Positions 62,801 to 64,000 of a stretch of 64,000 nucleotides of DNA are shown here, piece by piece. This DNA comes from a virus. Both the position numbers and the translations under genes were made by a program. Every line of letters starts with the position of its first letter. Position 1 is the first letter of the stretch. The DNA is taken from positions 1-64,000 of IMG/VR virus record IMGVR_UViG_3300037492_000285; one strand, given 5' to 3'. The notes beneath the pieces were generated by a model that saw only the letters and a list, made by a program, of their open reading frames with translations, had not been told where the DNA came from and did not search any database.

Positions 62801-64000
62801 AGAAATGTCAGAACTTGAAAAAGCTGAACAACAATATATGCTTAAAGAGTTTTTGAAATATGCTAAAATGGCTTCACATTTATTTGATGTTACACAGGGT
62901 TCTAATTTTGATACTGCTAATCTTAATGATCCTTATTTAATATTTAAAAAACTTTTACAATGGAAAAAGGCACAAAACACAATGATATCATCTGTAGATG
63001 ATTTAATGGAAAATTCTTTTGTGGCATTCTTAAAAACTGCAATGCTTAATGTAAGAGATGCGTTTACAACTATTCTTATTTCTGATAGTAATAAAACTGA
63101 TGGTACTAGAGCATCGGTTAGAGACGTTATTGAAACTGTATTAACTCCTTATATAAGTATTAATGATAGAGATTTTATTAGACTTTCTCAAAAAGCAGTC
63201 AATGATCTGTTTGATTGGGCAGTACAAACAAACACCCAACTCAATAATAAAATAGCAAACATATTACTTGGTGTAAAAGATCCAGCTACTAAACAAATAC
63301 TGATTGATAGTGCTGCTGTTGAAATAATGAAGTTTAAAGAAAGTATATTAGGAAATAAATCTGGAACTATAAAAGCTCAAGAAAATCATCCTTTATATAA
63401 CAATATCATATTAAGATCAATAGATATAGAAGTAGGAGGAAAAGAAAATAAAGTTAACAATATCTATATAACAGGAAGAGACAATAAAGTATATGATCAA
63501 AATCTTATCATATATGGATTTGAAGAATTAAAGAAAAACTTAACTGATAATAATAATCTTGAACTGTATACTAAATTAGTAAGTCTTGCAGTAATACAAT
63601 CAGGTCTTACTAATTCAAAAATTGCTTTTACTAATCTTCTTCCTTATGATGATTTCAAAGAAATATATAATGAAACCTTGTCTGAATTAGAAAATATGAG
63701 TAATTTAGCAGACTTTGCTAAACTTAATGTATTTGAAAGAAACAATTGGAATAATGACGATGTTGCACCATTTCTTAAAGATGAACTAACTAAAAGTAAA
63801 AGTGGAAGATATTATTATAAAAATCAATTTTTTGTAAATGAAGGTCTTAGAAAAGCATCTGAAAAAGGATTACTCCCTAAATTAATTAGAATCTCAACAG
63901 CTTCATTTGAAGGACGTTCTGATTTTATGGTATATAGTTGGGAAGATAAAATAGGAAGTGCTGAAAGAATTAGAAGAAGAAAATCTGATAATAAATCACA
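50832..64000 (+). CDS. Giant virion RNA polymerase polyprotein, truncated by the window end (>4,389 aa)
   Basis: A single open frame runs from 50832 to the window end. The N-terminal 450 residues include Ala/Gly-rich hydrophobic stretches (about 176-220). Residues about 940-1,205 are coiled coil, a Pro/Thr linker lies near 1,720-1,755, and a degenerate zincin-like HEVFE is at 1,970. The RNA polymerase part has SGSDFDIDK with the catalytic Asp triad D3441, D3443 and D3445, preceded by AFRIPTQKQNSIDAFRI. This is the crAss-like, QDE-type two-barrel polymerase fold. It is packaged and injected to transcribe early genes. The part after 3,500 is typical of the family (NRRFMTGLRQAFVGGRYAIG). Confidence 0.92.
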   Translation, partial: MQDPIVNLSGSPEVPDLVNANGSARPVSNNVQAEYNPLNDTSLNYISAPTRSYDASSVTMEEAAPFRTGRYNNVLYGYNNEDAAAQRQGWTSKMVNGVGKGLLLTGTTFVQSTAGLLNGLYQMVDDGRFASFYDNDFNRKIDEITKAAEDILPNYYSDAEKNSRWYSPSKLFSANFLWDGIVKNLGFAAGAALSGGVFATGLKSLSLLPGLAKLVSIGKGAEVLAASTEEAVAAAATAGKVAEGYGKLKAISNQFLGSYKTLNAGNRAVVAGLATTGEAGFEAFNNLNQFRDDKIEEYKNTHGGLDPIGAELDKINKASESVGNSSFLANVALLSVTNYIQFPKILGSSYRAEKDIINGVSRKIGEVTTDTTGKFIEKAVTGNKFLSALNKIRPYTFSVPEGFEEGAQYAIQIGTQDYYDKKYDNSATSAIGSIFEGIKETVGTDEGMENILIGGLSGALMLGRGRYKENSAKDINTKAAIESFNKSKLSDFTSDTIDSVNRGTVLQEDREELLKAGKITDSKDKEADYIINYLSPRIKYGRFDLVRSDIAEYRTLASTEEGFAQLQAEGKALASDTREAYLTRLAKFEATAENTKSLYQSLNLRYGGKVDVDKNPMYTSAVMDKMVYAAAKVADYDDRLPSVEATLVNAGIDIGTVNADLITGNFESYNAAMEKVKTLDSTIQEDVGEALYSVGQMTVRRNLFLQEYTDIKNNPKEYTSKEEKEALEKKASIAAVPPTSEPTAPEIEKTNITIRTKFGETTYQTNTEYILGKVSTFNTNGDEIIHLPRLTILKDNGDKTIDVQDSKGNVKTIEKTELESYNLTPSSRLATDKKFKFFHDNRNMLYYHHGIKLKNGKSAVGRLRFSGKKGKLIFAYVDDKGVVQEKEIWNTLFKAKPGFHQGMVAPINILTEDQQKSEKAFVEDNTTVSDSLQMRNDVIADLYEKSLDRLAKVRKDLEQARDKISKSQEILTEKSTALDNENSKKRRSIKKINAIKNELAVLSETHNKLTIELAQLENEKEELEAVLPNFLNFIADLENLPDDVTDIINILKGDIDTIDQTINNVKDSITQTTTLLKDIEDTLVRALSLFNDYIKRLKEENPNVPLFIEDFQDRIEKIYGEEGAKQFIAERLGFTETVIELQSNIADFQNELRIPEFTNKLEKVTDELKSLDTQLNDLINLQLAKQELLESFKEVIEKQKKEEEESEQLQKNESLKHAYIGTHELSIQNFITGTQYEPASKKDNKAVVRGTRPIAKGKDHQVRANNFGFNFPKFTKKVQEKIKGIVVTFNTEDQILKGLSDHLLAGLTDAEKEKYKKEELVALVLVQDNGDGTFTLINEKGKPISKTKTGKYINPLNLAIYQTFPMGDLMGSYPDKNNPKIFTRQSMFREDINPDLKTRLEKEYTAWRINQLSQKTLGGLHEIKVSFGIPEYVGEMRRDEKTGKEYFDRDTSARVPVQKSGLITDNDLKEKQVVTVATTNDDITEGGVTFKTPRGRVFLKIANFGIAKLFNRKFNESEASVIFDVIHQISKEGATSGKMTPETKKLIEWLKTVVYWGIAKDRFTNERKPAGYNNVWFETVKTEDGGDVTKLFISGISNTPTQGFTFTPMSLQDNKRDIIYLLTQLYHNTNAHRVNEGSWKKPYIQIIGIDKTGTLITKKWSNYQTYLLSDKSPDSEGNLTIARNVDDIPLVTQHRPLKNAEDVNRHSIYFTLNSPTTDFDFTEPAPTPTVETPTPTSKVVTAPTAAPATTTPAASNQGAFAASGAFIFDGLTINIITTTYGKIYFRFNSKTNEINYVNYDDSIIDQLKLPVNEGGYGLTTDAEIEKSIQGSIQRRILQHLENAAVPEASPIIDAPTVTPAVSVDEDVAAKLANIIVDDEGQVPPIDDDEWNEPGGQDNKAYRLEIVENYKNFKREDWSKLEEWFKTHFKNIPIYRVKNIIQATNGKQAWGMLHKGAIYLYENAEVGTAYHEVFEAVWKMFAGPTDKQLIIDEFRNRKGSYTDRFNKDDSGKPIVIKYSKATPEQIKEEIAEEFREFILSGKTVATTQKGKSLISTLFHDIINFFNTYFFGKSARLNTQKLFDKIGNGYYNEFNPYASKLNYAETGIIDIEDMQGDTTSEFSKVKNIPALQVHEVIQHMTFHVLRSLTRTNQDLFSIPNLNKTELYSNLKKQVELTIRSKRDAYVALSKNGEIPEEEANFKINNLKYLYGQFQSNWNDIILKHEDYLKKFNIEFDENDELALDEDKGKEDPYGNARQIDTFRKANSAIKLLFGSLPYVKRITTRDTTGKEISTTITQSSSFGGVTLLPADKVNIELLNKLHDSVDLNEMLTRLQKLAIDNPNYEALYYRLTKSESSNAVDYDTLKDHDWHLINAFWKAMKKQNADVITVFILPAGDIVISDSALSSATKQAKRTLSNSMISKIKKTNNKDDSGTKYFTYNDRTGKYTVTPLAKNIKFSSSQLEGYIKFLSELGIDFTMDDLDKLDTIEHRTKLNIFRNAVEGIQLSISKLEPILENGKVKTDAEGHPIDFSISSISSRTLDIDKNLMQLATIKAVLENPEFESTYFNLNGDRTQTYVGTNALSNLHHVLSKLENINELTDDIRGYSEFKFLLTDKFAKGSILLQRMFNLSDDGSGNRISGTEYILKPVFIDGTVNEQNGKKKESSKQTYKQRLIQELNLNIDGVYLNLVPGDASMEHASRLHDRENPFVTSDDYDNKEYLEIFKDYFMSEVELSRDDRRVVGKNKSTDLRFFKAILADNSKTKDEDINRLHNKIINTSKKVSSQKLYKDNKKEIDAAVEKFIKQEGDDVYALLTAFEIIKETEEGITVENLLLTEGLELTETALREKLNILSINYIIANIEFHKIVYSDPYQYSDELKRIKNFLSPREPLMHGSATVMSAINTQYNQDYLETENDLGYSDMNRDHFRSITLADLFSYDDTIQDYSNAYEEPEGGGYIVMKGLRLFRILGGTWSDDNERQYKYDVAWEKRKKAEIAKAAGNITLATTLYDSISLKEIDLLDRGNPNIRDTYTPIKPIVSGNKNNGRDYNDVVLHKFALVPISYRVMYELNPNSNMLKLYDKMETEQVDYAVYESGSKVGTEKLTRLYDDKGNFNTAPIQTPEELLDPYSEQAISNIPYSIVSVQTEVPSKDTPKVTQGSQITKLVTLDFMDAGVPIDFHIKDNKGNLITDFDQRFIAWTALKTDAEKFEQSSLYKEIKNNQKLLEAKIENGYYSLLKKLGIKKTDDGFVLFDKARLINTLKDEILKREVNDNILDAFDGFKKGDVVLEATPAYQQIRNILYSIADHNVVRPKISGGMKVQIPSTLLESVRAVPVIKKTRKGKEVLGYSSDVLKFYEDVDGKRYCEIMIGRWFSSTKTDKELIEYFNNTKEGQAQMAALAGVAFRIPTQKQNSIDAFRIKQFLPTEFGDSVVIPSALVNKSGSDFDIDKLSIYLKNVITGKNGFPEVIKLLTDENSTIEKRYTKWVTSVSDRDVSKYVHFLNKGIIKELRSNFKNELVEISKKYKSEVSLEKTKAYEELVNLYENDLKKNLAHSDQELYLEELFDVGRSVFFRLSPTTRVDYFELKQELKEQKIEGPAEIEQYLALTISKLWSNQNPKDAEELTNLAKIYEEELRAIGIATDYINEYKTKALAAFREKKTTAIREVIDIINRVREGITYDYYVEKDELELLAAKEMAEMDELLSIEEFAKLSILQQNTKEALENSYIESLENLISHPLNFANLVKPNSAEQMKVLSKTINTKLGIAEKDYSSVGNMLNRRFMTGLRQAFVGGRYAIGIAAVAQTNHAQNQRAVTFLDPSRLATINIPDSDKTILGYNKDAKSYATDSNINFAEYNSIKINGIKKPTLSKIKDALGINFISDIIGQFIDGYVDISKGPWIMDLGATPNVAGTWLFLIKLGVPINSVAYFMNQPIIREYLQKIDNKGYSWLFIGTFVDQMLLKYKTNATFNETGTVVTTIPGETLLGNNVGKALSEMSELEKAEQQYMLKEFLKYAKMASHLFDVTQGSNFDTANLNDPYLIFKKLLQWKKAQNTMISSVDDLMENSFVAFLKTAMLNVRDAFTTILISDSNKTDGTRASVRDVIETVLTPYISINDRDFIRLSQKAVNDLFDWAVQTNTQLNNKIANILLGVKDPATKQILIDSAAVEIMKFKESILGNKSGTIKAQENHPLYNNIILRSIDIEVGGKENKVNNIYITGRDNKVYDQNLIIYGFEELKKNLTDNNNLELYTKLVSLAVIQSGLTNSKIAFTNLLPYDDFKEIYNETLSELENMSNLADFAKLNVFERNNWNNDDVAPFLKDELTKSKSGRYYYKNQFFVNEGLRKASEKGLLPKLIRISTASFEGRSDFMVYSWEDKIGSAERIRRRKSDNKS

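Overview
The window looks like most of the genome of a large, AT-rich tailed phage of the crAss-like group (order Crassvirales) infecting a Bacteroidota host. The evidence is the order and content of the right-hand arm (HU/IHF-like protein, TerL, portal, scaffold-like protein, HK97-type major capsid, ring and tail proteins, very large cargo proteins), an open reading frame of more than 4,300 codons with the crAss-type RNA polymerase motif DFDID, a family B DNA polymerase, and promoters of Bacteroidota type (TTTG-N19/20-TAnnTTTG). These are recognitions from reading; no database was searched.

Left end (1 to about 490) does not read like the rest. It holds an attC-like site (388-484), the edge of a possible second one at the window start, and a small reading frame between them, in the layout of an integron cassette array on the minus strand. 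It may be captured DNA or an assembly chimera. Next come a structured-RNA candidate and a tRNA-like gene (1000-1383).

The minus-strand arm (493-14192) is the replication and early region. Reading from 14192 down it has an insulated first gene, a run of small early genes with their own leaders and hairpins, tiny membrane proteins, a ParB-like protein, a secreted lysozyme, a free-standing GIY-YIG endonuclease, and a family B DNA polymerase. The polymerase is cut at its KxxxNSxYG motif by an inferred 1,151-nt group I intron that carries a second GIY-YIG endonuclease with its own promoter. Small replication-module genes follow.

A divergent control region (14193-14520) separates the arms. The plus-strand arm (14521-64000) runs from DNA-binding and packaging genes through capsid, fibre-like proteins (tail-collar type; an apparently circularly permuted FISUMP domain; poly-Thr linkers), a promoter-driven metallophosphoesterase, ring/hub proteins and a 1,977-aa tail protein. 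It ends in the cargo block: a protein with two HExxH zincin motifs, a 1,284-aa protein, a 796-aa protein with a near-perfect promoter, and the giant virion RNA polymerase, which runs off the window.

The arms fit the known crAss-like plan: cargo proteins and a virion RNA polymerase are injected and transcribe early genes, the minus arm replicates the DNA, and the plus arm builds virions. The most unusual points are the integron-like left end, the intron-split polymerase with a separately promoted endonuclease, the size and fusion of the RNA polymerase polypeptide, the permuted FISUMP fibre domain, and duplicated leader and terminator elements among small early genes.
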